Shown piece by piece: positions 34,812 to 40,993 of a DNA stretch of 40,993 bases. Source of the stretch: Equadaptatus sp045642025 (lineage in GTDB: Bacteria > Synergistota > Synergistia > Synergistales > Synergistaceae). Where the stretch lies: NCBI GenBank assembly GCA_045642025.1, contig JAZUIB010000056.1, positions 1 through 40,993 on the forward strand. Direction: 5' to 3'. Numbering within the stretch: the first letter of the stretch is position 1; the number at the start of each line of letters is the position of its first letter. Made by a program: the position numbers and the translations under genes. A model generated the notes under the pieces. That model was given only the letters and a program-made list of their open reading frames with translations, had not been told where the DNA came from and ran no database searches.

Positions 34812-34822
34812 AAGGGCATAAT

Positions 34823-35305
34823 ATGGATTTTGAAAACATTTTTCTCCCATTCAATATAAAAACAATCACGGACGACATTGTAATTGCTTCGCCCGTTTTT
34901 GCTTTTGAAATGCTTATGTCCGAAGACAGAAAATTCAGCCCGAAGAAATTTTTCAGGCGCATTATACTTGTCGATGCCGTAAACGGCAGATCAGAAGTTA
35001 CAAAACTTACAAGTTTTCCAAGGCCTGTTCTTCTTGACGAAGGACTCGAATTTTACAAGCTAGAGCCGCAGATTACTTTAGCAACAGCTAGATTTATAGC
35101 TAAAAAAGGCACTGTTGCCTACGAAGACCGCAGTTTTGGCACACTGCTGATGAACTGGAAAATATATCCTGAACACATAATAGAAAAACAGCTCTATCGC
35201 GGCTACATCGTTAGGGGTACAAAATTTATCGACTCATTTGCGGCATATTCCGTTGCCTATGAAAAAATAACCAAAATGCCGAAAAAATTAAGAAAAAACA
35301 GATAA
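34823..35305 (+). CDS. Protein of unknown function encoded directly after the SRP RNA
   Basis: I do not recognise this 160-residue protein. It has no signal peptide or membrane segment, mixed alpha/beta character and a basic C-terminal end (KMPKKLRKNR). AAAGGG lies 8 nt before the ATG, and codon use looks like the neighbours, so it is probably a real gene. No promoter or terminator separates it from the SRP RNA, so the two may be transcribed together. The rpsB promoter follows 17 bp after its stop. Confidence 0.75.
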   Translation: MDFENIFLPFNIKTITDDIVIASPVFAFEMLMSEDRKFSPKKFFRRIILVDAVNGRSEVTKLTSFPRPVLLDEGLEFYKLEPQITLATARFIAKKGTVAYEDRSFGTLLMNWKIYPEHIIEKQLYRGYIVRGTKFIDSFAAYSVAYEKITKMPKKLRKNR

Positions 35306-35321
35306 AATCCACATAAAATAT

Positions 35322-35350
35322 TTGCTAAAGGTATAAACCGGTGGTATAAT
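35322..35350 (+). promoter_or_regulatory. Promoter of rpsB-tsf
   Basis: TTGCTA (35322-35327), 17-bp spacer, TATAAT (35345-35350). The leader of about 95 nt before rpsB is long enough for autoregulation. Confidence 0.7.
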
Positions 35351-35384
35351 CCATCAGTTGCATTACACACGGCAGTTGATTGCA

Positions 35385-35410
35385 GGCAGTGTTGCCCTTA
35401 CGGGTCTGCC
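35385..35410 (+). promoter_or_regulatory. Hairpin in the rpsB leader
   Basis: GGCAG (35385-35389) pairs with CTGCC (35406-35410), enclosing an inner CCC-TTAC-GGG hairpin with an internal loop. Its place between the promoter and the AGGAGG of rpsB fits a leader for S2 autoregulation, but I cannot match it to a named motif. Confidence 0.4.
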
Positions 35411-35451
35411 GCAAAAAGATGTTGCCGGAGGAAAAAACAGGAGGGATACAC

Positions 35452-36216
35452 ATGGGTGTAGTAAGCATGAAACAGCTGCTTGAATGCGGTGTTCATTTCG
35501 GACATCAAACAAGACGCTGGAACCCGAAGATGAAACCGTTCATCTTCACAGCACGCAATGGTATTTATATCATTGATCTTCAGAAAACAGCAAAAGGCCT
35601 CGAAAAAGCGTATGATTTCGTACGCGAAATTGCTAAAAACGATGGCAATATACTTTTCGTAGGCACAAAACGTCAGGCTCAGGAGCCTGTTCGCGACGCA
35701 GCAAACAAAGCTGGACAGTTCTATATCAACCAGCGCTGGCTGGGAGGTCTTCTCACCAACTTTGCTACAGTCCGCCGCCGCGTCCTCAAAATGACCGAAC
35801 TCCAGAAAATGGAAGAAGACGGTTCAATCAACAAATATCCGAAAAAAGAAATTATCCAGATGCGCAAGGTCCGCGAAAAACTGGAAAAATATCTCATCGG
35901 CGTTCAGGAAATGAAGGCTATTCCTGATGCGATATTTGTCATTGACCCTCACCGTGAAACAATTGCGGTTGACGAAGCCAAAAAACTGGGAATCCCTGTA
36001 GTTGCAATCATTGACACAAACTGCAATCCTGACCCCATTGATTACCCAATTCCTGGCAATGACGACGCAATCCGTGCAATCGAACTTATAACAAATCTTA
36101 TGGCAGATGCCTTCATCGAAGGACGTCAGGGCGAAGACGCGGCTCCGAAAGAAGAAGCGGCAGTTGATGAAGTTTCCGCGCCTAAACATCTTGACATAAC
36201 GGAAGAACAGGAATAG
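35452..36216 (+). CDS. rpsB: Ribosomal protein S2
   Basis: 254 residues. The start MGVVSMKQLLECGVHFGHQ at 35452 has AGGAGG 7 nt before it; an in-frame reading from 35380 would add 24 residues that lie in the leader. Conserved RRWNPKMKPFIFTARNGIYI and NQRWLGGLLTNF are present. The C-terminus has an acidic tail. tsf follows after 12 bp, the standard order. Confidence 0.97.
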   Translation: MGVVSMKQLLECGVHFGHQTRRWNPKMKPFIFTARNGIYIIDLQKTAKGLEKAYDFVREIAKNDGNILFVGTKRQAQEPVRDAANKAGQFYINQRWLGGLLTNFATVRRRVLKMTELQKMEEDGSINKYPKKEIIQMRKVREKLEKYLIGVQEMKAIPDAIFVIDPHRETIAVDEAKKLGIPVVAIIDTNCNPDPIDYPIPGNDDAIRAIELITNLMADAFIEGRQGEDAAPKEEAAVDEVSAPKHLDITEEQE

Positions 36217-36228
36217 GAGAGAATAATT

Positions 36229-36825
36229 ATGGCAGATATTTCAGCAAAAATGGTTATGGAGCTCCGTGAAAGAACGCAGGCCGGTATGATGGACTGCAAA
36301 AAAGCTCTCGTCGAATGCGACGGAGACATGCAGAAAGCCATCGACTTCCTCCGTGAAAAAGGCATCGCAAAAGCAGCAAAGAAAGCTGAAAGAGATGCAA
36401 AAGAAGGAAGAATCTTCACCTACATTCACAGCAATGCCAAACTCGGCGTACTTCTTGAACTTGACTGTGAAACAGACTTTGTCGCAAAAACAGAGCAGTT
36501 CCAGACACTCGGACATGAAATAGCAATGCAGATAGCAGCTGCAAATCCTGCATACGTTTCACAGGAAGAAGTTCCTGCGGAAATCATTGAGCACGAAATC
36601 GAAGTTATTAAAGCCCAGGCACGCGAAGAAAACAAACCTGAAGCCATGCTCGACAAAATCGCTCAGGGTCGTATTGCAAAATACTACGAAGAAAACTGCC
36701 TGCTTAATCAAAAATCAATCCGCGATTCAAACGTCAAAATCAATGACATGATCGTAGATACAATTGCCAAACTCGGCGAAAACATTAAAGTAAAACGTTT
36801 CGCCCGTTTCACAATCGGCGCATAA
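36229..36825 (+). CDS. tsf: Elongation factor Ts, short form
   Basis: Nucleotide-exchange factor for EF-Tu. At 198 residues it is the short type, lacking much of the C-terminal core repeat seen in the 283-residue E. coli protein. The N-terminal domain has RTQAGMMDCKKAL; the core has GVLLELDCETDFVAKTEQF, the EF-Tu contact region with the conserved TDFVA. RBS AGGAGA. A strong terminator follows. Confidence 0.96.
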   Translation: MADISAKMVMELRERTQAGMMDCKKALVECDGDMQKAIDFLREKGIAKAAKKAERDAKEGRIFTYIHSNAKLGVLLELDCETDFVAKTEQFQTLGHEIAMQIAAANPAYVSQEEVPAEIIEHEIEVIKAQAREENKPEAMLDKIAQGRIAKYYEENCLLNQKSIRDSNVKINDMIVDTIAKLGENIKVKRFARFTIGA

Positions 36826-36833
36826 CATACAGC

Positions 36834-36864
36834 AAAAAAGCGAGGGAAATCCCTCGCTTTTTTT
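36834..36864 (+). terminator. Terminator after tsf
   Basis: A 13-bp stem AAAAAAGCGAGGG (36834-36846) and CCCTCGCTTTTTT (36851-36863), loop AAAT, with the T run built into the stem. Confidence 0.92.
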
Positions 36865-36887
36865 ATGCTTTTTTGTAAACTTTTCTG

Positions 36888-36893
36888 TATAAT
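36888..36893 (+). promoter_or_regulatory. Predicted pyrH promoter -10
   Basis: TATAAT 18 bp before the pyrH ATG, downstream of the tsf terminator. A -35 box is not clear. The transcript would have only a very short leader containing GGGGGTG. Confidence 0.5.
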
Positions 36894-36911
36894 AAAAGCG
36901 GGGGTGAAAAA

Positions 36912-37625
36912 ATGACATTCAAATATAAAAGAGTACTGCTGAAACTCTCCGGCGAAGTACTGGGTGGCGGCAATTTTGGGCTTGATTACAAATCTGTCAG
37001 CGAAATATGCGGACAGATCGCAGAAATAGCCAAAGCCGGGATAGAAGTTGCAATAGTTGTAGGCGGAGGAAACATCATACGCGGTGCACAGACAGTTAAT
37101 ATCGAACGCGCACAGGCAGACTATATGGGAATGCTTGGCACAACAATTAACGCACTTGCTCTGCAGGACAATCTCTCAAAATTCGGATGTGTAGCAAGAG
37201 TACAGTCTGCCATAGAAATGCGGCAGATTGCCGAGCCGTTTATTAGATTGCGTGCAATCAGGCACCTTGAAAAAGGACGTATAGTAATCTTTGCCGCAGG
37301 AACAGGCTCTCCGTACTTCTCAACAGATACTACATCTGCGCTGCGTGCATCTGAAATTAAAGCAGACTGCGTATTAAAAGCAACAAAAGTTGACGGAATA
37401 TACGACAAAGACCCTGCAAAAAATACAGATGCCGTGCGTCTCCCGAAACTTACCTATGCAGATGCGCTCGGAATGCACCTTCAAGTAATGGACGCTGCTG
37501 CCTTTGCACTGTGCCAAGACAACAACATTCCCATAATTGTCTTTGACATGCAGACCAAAGGCAACCTAAAAAAACTTTTAATAGATGGTGAAGATATCGG
37601 TTCTGTAGTGTCACAAAACTGCTGA
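36912..37625 (+). CDS. pyrH: UMP kinase
   Basis: Phosphorylates UMP to UDP; hexameric amino-acid-kinase fold. 237 residues, normal length. Motifs: KRVLLKLSGEVLGG at the N-terminus, VVGGGNIIRG near residue 55, and FAAGTGSPYFSTDTTSALRA near 138. GGGGGTG precedes the ATG. It lies between tsf and frr, the usual order. Confidence 0.97.
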   Translation: MTFKYKRVLLKLSGEVLGGGNFGLDYKSVSEICGQIAEIAKAGIEVAIVVGGGNIIRGAQTVNIERAQADYMGMLGTTINALALQDNLSKFGCVARVQSAIEMRQIAEPFIRLRAIRHLEKGRIVIFAAGTGSPYFSTDTTSALRASEIKADCVLKATKVDGIYDKDPAKNTDAVRLPKLTYADALGMHLQVMDAAAFALCQDNNIPIIVFDMQTKGNLKKLLIDGEDIGSVVSQNC

Positions 37626-37638
37626 AACACGCTATAAT
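37610..37638 (+). promoter_or_regulatory. Predicted frr promoter
   Basis: GTCACA (37610-37615), 17-bp spacer, TATAAT (37633-37638), overlapping the end of pyrH. The frr start is 32 bp downstream. Confidence 0.5.
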
Positions 37639-37669
37639 AATACAGATAAAAAACAAAGGAGTGGATAAC

Positions 37670-38227
37670 ATGCCCCAGACAGTAATTAAACAGCTCAAAG
37701 ACAACAGCGAAAAAGCACTTGGTTTCCTCAGAGCCTCACTGCAGGGAATACGCACAGGAAGAGCCCATCCAGGTCTTGTTGCAGACATCAAGGTGGACTA
37801 TTTTGGCACACCCACGCCTATAAAAAACATGGGCAGCATAAATGTTCCCGAAGCACGTCAGCTTGTAATAGTTCCTTGGGACAAAACAGCGCTCAAAGCA
37901 ATCGAAAAAGCAATACAAATGTCGCCGCTTGGAATTAACCCTCAGAACGACGGTGAATCAATCCGTCTCAACATGCCTGAACTTACACACGAGCGCCGCG
38001 TTGAACTCAACAAAATCGTCAACAAAATAGCAGAAGACGCACGTGTGGGAGTTCGCAATGCCAGACGTGATGCCATAGAAAAACTGAAAAAAATGCAGAA
38101 AGACAGCGAAATAACCGAAGACGAACTCAAAAAATTCCAAAAAACGATACAGGACGAAACAGACGCATATATTAAGCAGGTTGATACAATAGCTGCCGAA
38201 AAAGAAAAGGAAATCCTTGAAAAATAA
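37670..38227 (+). CDS. frr: Ribosome recycling factor
   Basis: 185 residues, the normal size. ATG 37670 is preferred; the in-frame GTG at 37661 lies inside the Shine-Dalgarno sequence AGGAGTG. The head has RTGRAHPGLVADIKVDYFGT and the helical bundle ELTHERRVELNKIVNKIAED. RRF with EF-G splits post-termination ribosomes. Uncommonly, uppS does not follow; cca does. Confidence 0.97.
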   Translation: MPQTVIKQLKDNSEKALGFLRASLQGIRTGRAHPGLVADIKVDYFGTPTPIKNMGSINVPEARQLVIVPWDKTALKAIEKAIQMSPLGINPQNDGESIRLNMPELTHERRVELNKIVNKIAEDARVGVRNARRDAIEKLKKMQKDSEITEDELKKFQKTIQDETDAYIKQVDTIAAEKEKEILEK

Positions 38228-38230
38228 CAC

Positions 38231-38253
38231 AAAGCGGCCGTAAGGCCGCTTTT
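38231..38253 (+). terminator. Terminator after frr
   Basis: A 9-bp GC-rich stem AAAGCGGCC (38231-38239) and GGCCGCTTT (38244-38252), loop GTAA, with a short T tail. It ends 11 bp before the cca ATG, so partial read-through into cca is likely. Confidence 0.65.
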
Positions 38254-38263
38254 CAAATCACCG

Positions 38264-39529
38264 ATGGACGAAATAAAATTCGCAAAAAAAATAAAAGAAG
38301 CCGGCGGAGAAGTGTACCTTGTCGGAGGATCTGTGCGTGACAGACTGCTCGGCAAAAAACCGAACGACAAAGATTACATGCTCTGCGGAATAAGCGAAAC
38401 AAAATTTACAGAACTGTTTCCCAGCGCGATAAAAGTCGGCAGAAACTTTCCCGTATACCTAATCTACATCGGACCAAAACGTTGTGAAACAGCCTTTGCG
38501 CGTACAGAAAGAAAAAACGGTGAAGGATATACCGGTTTCAGCGTTGAATACAACCCGCGAATTACAGTAGAACAAGACCTCTGCAGACGCGACCTGACAA
38601 TCAACAGCATGGCATACTCAGTGCTTGAGAAAAAAATCATTGACCCATACGGAGGCAGACGCGACCTCAAAAACAAAATTCTTAGGGCAACCTCCGAACA
38701 CTTCAGCGAAGACCCCATCAGAGCACTCCGCACGGCGCGCTTTGCCGCGCAATTAGGATTCACAGTCTCACGGAAAACACTGCAAATGATGACAGACTGT
38801 GCGGCTGAACTTGCCAAAGAAGTCAAACCTCGCATACTTGCAGAACTCGAAAAAGCACTGACATCGACAAAACCATCAACATTTTTTCGCGTACTGAAAC
38901 AGACCGGACTTCTATCCGTCGTATTCCCCAATATACACGCATTAGCGGGAAAAACACAGCCTGCCGAATATCATCCGGAAGGTGATGCCTTTGAACACAC
39001 AATGCTTGTACTCGACAACGTTGCAGCACAGACAGACAGAACAGAAGTGCGCTTTGCCGCGCTTATGCACGACATAGGAAAAAGCAGAACAATTGACGAA
39101 ATGCTGCCTCATCATATCGGACATGAACAAAAAGGCGTTGAAATAATACAAGAACTTGCAAAAAACATTGAATTACCCAAAAAATGGCGAATATCAGCAG
39201 AATTTGCCGCGGCAGAACACATGCGCCCCTCAAGGCTGAAACAGCCCGCCAAAATTATTGACCTGCTCAATGCCTTGCAGAAAAATCCTCTTAAAATCGA
39301 CGGATTTTCCGCAATAGTTAAAGCAGACAACCATGGTGAAAATGCTGAATGCCTTGAAAACGCCGAAAAATATCTTGCGGCAATGAGAAAGGTAAAAGCC
39401 GAAGACGCGCCGAAAAAAATAAAAGGGCAGAAACTTGCCGAATGGATAAGACAGAGGCAGATAGAAGCGGTAAAACAACTGACGGCAGACAGCGGACAGC
39501 AGAAAAACAATAACAGAATAAAACAATAA
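38264..39529 (+). CDS. cca: CCA tRNA nucleotidyltransferase with HD domain, E. coli type
   Basis: Adds or repairs the 3' CCA of tRNAs. The 421 residues follow the E. coli Cca layout. Head: YLVGGSVRDRLLGKKPND, with the metal-site DKD. Neck: FARTERKNGEGYTGF and RRDLTINSMAYS. Then the ATP/CTP-selecting region with EDPIRALRTARFAAQLGF, and a C-terminal HD phosphohydrolase domain (FEHTMLVLD, LMHDIGK near residue 267). The tail is Gln/Asn-rich. The RBS is poor and the frr terminator ends just before, so its own promoter is not evident. All three tRNA genes in the window already encode CCA, so a repair role is likely. Confidence 0.95.
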   Translation: MDEIKFAKKIKEAGGEVYLVGGSVRDRLLGKKPNDKDYMLCGISETKFTELFPSAIKVGRNFPVYLIYIGPKRCETAFARTERKNGEGYTGFSVEYNPRITVEQDLCRRDLTINSMAYSVLEKKIIDPYGGRRDLKNKILRATSEHFSEDPIRALRTARFAAQLGFTVSRKTLQMMTDCAAELAKEVKPRILAELEKALTSTKPSTFFRVLKQTGLLSVVFPNIHALAGKTQPAEYHPEGDAFEHTMLVLDNVAAQTDRTEVRFAALMHDIGKSRTIDEMLPHHIGHEQKGVEIIQELAKNIELPKKWRISAEFAAAEHMRPSRLKQPAKIIDLLNALQKNPLKIDGFSAIVKADNHGENAECLENAEKYLAAMRKVKAEDAPKKIKGQKLAEWIRQRQIEAVKQLTADSGQQKNNNRIKQ

Positions 39530-39542
39530 ACAAACAACAGCA

Positions 39543-39570
39543 GAAAAAACGGCAGCCGAACGGCTGCCGT
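39543..39570 (-). terminator. Terminator between cca and the aminotransferase gene
   Basis: A 9-bp stem ACGGCAGCC (39549-39557) and GGCTGCCGT (39562-39570), loop GAAC. The A run at 39544-39549 gives a T tail on the minus strand, so it mainly ends the aminotransferase transcript; it may also slow cca transcription. Confidence 0.8.
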
Positions 39571-39602
39571 AAATATTTACACGCTAAATAGCTTGCCGGA
39601 AA

Positions 39603-40763
39603 CTACAGATTCTCAAGAAATTCCTTGAGACGTTTCATGCCCTCAACAATATTTTCCATTGAAGAAGCGTAGGAAATTCTGATATATCCTGGGGCGAAAA
39701 ACGCAGTTCCAGGAACAGTCGCAACATACTTTTCCTCAAGAAGCCTTGCACAGAACTCCATATCATCGGGCACAGGGCAGTCCTTAATATTCACAAAAGC
39801 ATAAAAAGCGCCCTCAGGCTCAGTAATCTTCAAATAAGGCATATCCCGTATAAGTTTCAGAATTGTCTCGCGGCGTTCCGCAAAAGCCTGACGCATTTTT
39901 TCAACATCTTCTTCCGCACCCTGCAGTGCGCCGAGGGCAGCCCATTGCGCCACAGAACAGGCATTTGAAGTCAAATGCCCTTGCAGAGAATTAATTTTAG
40001 AAATAAATTCCTTAGGACCAAGCGCCCAGCCTACACGCCAGCCTGTCATAGCATAAGCCTTGCTTGCTCCGTTAATAATAAGCGTGCGGTCGCGAACATC
40101 CAGCGCAGCCTGCAGAATATTAACGTGATTTTTGCCGTAAGAAAGGCGTTCATAAATTTCGTCGGAAATAATCCAAAGGTCATGCTTCTTTGCAACCTCT
40201 GCGATACTCTTTTGTGTCTTTTCGTCAAACATTGCGCCTGTAGGGTTATTCGGCGAATTGAAAATAATTCCGACAGTCTTGTCCGTAATTGCCGCTTCAA
40301 GAGCATCAATATCAGGAACAAAATCGGTCTTCATAGTGTCAACGAGAACCTCTTTGCCGCCTGCAAGATGCAGCTGCTCAACATAACTCACCCATGCCGG
40401 AGCAAAAAGAATAACCTCATCTCCGGGATTAACAAGCACCTGCATTGCTTCATAAAGCAGAGGTTTTGCGCCTGAAGCAACAGTTACCTCGTCAGGTGCG
40501 TATTCAATGCCAAAACGCTTCTTATAATAACTGCAGATTTCTTTGCGCAGCTCCATAATGCCCGAAGTAAGTGTATAATGCGACTCACCGCGCTTAATAG
40601 CTTCAATGCCTGCCAATGCTCCTGCCTGCGGAGTCGCAAAATCAGGTTCACCGACGCTGAAAGAAATAACAGGCTTGCCCTCTGCCTTCATTTGCTTTGC
40701 CTTACCGGAAATACTCAAGGTTGCCGAAGGCTTAATTTGTAAAATCCTGTCCGAAAGTTTCAT
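39603..40763 (-). CDS. aspC: Class I PLP-dependent aminotransferase (aspartate aminotransferase-like)
   Basis: 386 residues from MKLSDRILQIKPSATLSISG; this start has GGGAGG 8 nt upstream, while a longer frame (to 40820) has no RBS and would run through the -10 box. Family motifs: SFSVGEPDFATP, YTLTSGIMELRKEI, the NSPNNPTG loop, SDEIYERLSYG, the PLP lysine in NGASKAYAMTGWRVGW, and the arginine of RISYASS that binds the substrate carboxylate. It resembles subgroup I aspartate/aromatic aminotransferases of Firmicutes; the exact substrate is not certain. Confidence 0.9.
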   Translation of the reverse strand: MKLSDRILQIKPSATLSISGKAKQMKAEGKPVISFSVGEPDFATPQAGALAGIEAIKRGESHYTLTSGIMELRKEICSYYKKRFGIEYAPDEVTVASGAKPLLYEAMQVLVNPGDEVILFAPAWVSYVEQLHLAGGKEVLVDTMKTDFVPDIDALEAAITDKTVGIIFNSPNNPTGAMFDEKTQKSIAEVAKKHDLWIISDEIYERLSYGKNHVNILQAALDVRDRTLIINGASKAYAMTGWRVGWALGPKEFISKINSLQGHLTSNACSVAQWAALGALQGAEEDVEKMRQAFAERRETILKLIRDMPYLKITEPEGAFYAFVNIKDCPVPDDMEFCARLLEEKYVATVPGTAFFAPGYIRISYASSMENIVEGMKRLKEFLENL

Positions 40764-40802
40764 AACCATAACCTCCCTCAAATATCCGTTTACAACACAG
40801 AA

Positions 40803-40808
40803 ATTATA
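40803..40808 (-). promoter_or_regulatory. Predicted -10 of the aminotransferase gene
   Basis: TATAAT on the minus strand, about 40 bp before the ATG. No good -35 is visible. Confidence 0.45.
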
Positions 40809-40870
40809 CCTCATTTGCAAATATTAGAAAGAAAATTTTTGTACAAAAACGCAAATTGCAATACCTCAGA

Positions 40871-40898
40871 CGCACGGACACACACGTCTGTCCGTGCG
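40871..40898. other. Strong perfect hairpin
   Basis: CGCACGGACA (40871-40880) and TGTCCGTGCG (40889-40898) form a 10-bp GC-rich stem with an 8-nt loop. On the plus strand it is followed by AAAAGACTTTTT. It may be part of a terminator or a small palindromic repeat; it lies upstream of the aminotransferase promoter. Confidence 0.5.
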
Positions 40899-40925
40899 AA
40901 AAGACTTTTTCTGTATGACGGGCAT

Positions 40926-40959
40926 AAAAAAGCTACTCAGCTTTGACTGAGCTGCATTT
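40926..40959 (-). terminator. Terminator for a gene entering from the right edge
   Basis: CTCAG and CTGAG with GC pairs outside and A/T runs on both sides (AAAAAA at 40926-40931, TTTT at 40957-40960) form a hairpin with mismatches. On the minus strand it directly follows the stop codon at 40960-40962. Confidence 0.6.
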
Positions 40960-40993
40960 TTATTTTCTGTACATCTCCATTGCGTAAAAACGG
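40960..40993 (-). CDS. Possible last codons of a minus-strand gene, cut by the window edge
   Basis: On the minus strand the edge reads RFYAMEMYRK followed by TAA and then immediately by a terminator-like hairpin. The arrangement suggests the 3' end of a gene lying to the right. Ten residues are too few to name a product. Confidence 0.35.
   Translation of the reverse strand, partial: RFYAMEMYRK

Overview
The window is a bacterial chromosome segment of moderate GC, dense in housekeeping genes, with one surface-glycan block and one large adhesin gene. The organism looks like a diderm: the left edge carries most of a YadA-type trimeric autotransporter, which needs an outer membrane. It also has a T-box riboswitch in front of thrS, a Firmicutes-like trait, a small-type SRP RNA and a short EF-Ts. 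That mix fits a diderm Firmicute (Negativicutes) or Synergistota. I cannot decide between them from the sequence alone.

Layout. 1-4.3 kb: 3' part of a giant repetitive adhesin (plus strand). 4.3-4.76 kb: noncoding, ending in a terminator. 4.76-6.1 kb: mnmE (minus), divergent from yhaM and a pseudouridine synthase gene. 8.2-22.7 kb: a surface-glycan region with two GtrB-like polyprenyl-phosphate glycosyltransferases, three paralogous multi-spanning GT39-like glycosyltransferases, one GtrA-like protein, a complete predicted GDP-D-glycero-alpha-D-manno-heptose pathway in three genes (hddC-gmhB fusion, hddA, gmhA) and an NDP-sugar epimerase/dehydratase-like SDR. Housekeeping genes rpsO, pnp and dut sit inside this region. 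22.7-33.7 kb: T-box-thrS, infC-rpmI-rplT, then pheS-pheT, a small coiled-coil gene, zapA, cvpA-like and mutS2. 33.7-34.8 kb: an RNA cluster with two divergent tRNA-Ser genes, tRNA-Arg and SRP RNA, plus tadA. 34.8-38.2 kb: an unknown ORF, rpsB-tsf, pyrH, frr. 38.3-40.8 kb: an E. coli-type cca and, convergent to it, a class I aminotransferase gene. The extreme right edge probably holds the last codons of another minus-strand gene.

How the genes may work together. The heptose genes would supply a nucleotide-activated heptose. The GtrB-like enzymes would load a sugar on polyprenyl phosphate, the GtrA-like protein could help flip it, and the GT39-like enzymes would transfer it outside the cytoplasmic membrane. 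That is a Gtr-style decoration system, but the sugar and acceptor are unknown.

The most interesting points are: infC with no ATG/GTG/TTG start and a well-placed AUA; a periplasm-facing coiled-coil tail after the YadA barrel; a GT39 paralog with Asp replaced by Asn in the usual Asp-Glu motif; a MutS2 whose Smr domain lacks the LDLRG-type motif; a small coiled-coil protein before ZapA ending in a sliding-clamp-motif-like peptide; and an unknown protein encoded directly behind the SRP RNA. Promoters with near-consensus -10 boxes, often of extended TGnTATAAT type, and clean intrinsic terminators are readable through much of the window.
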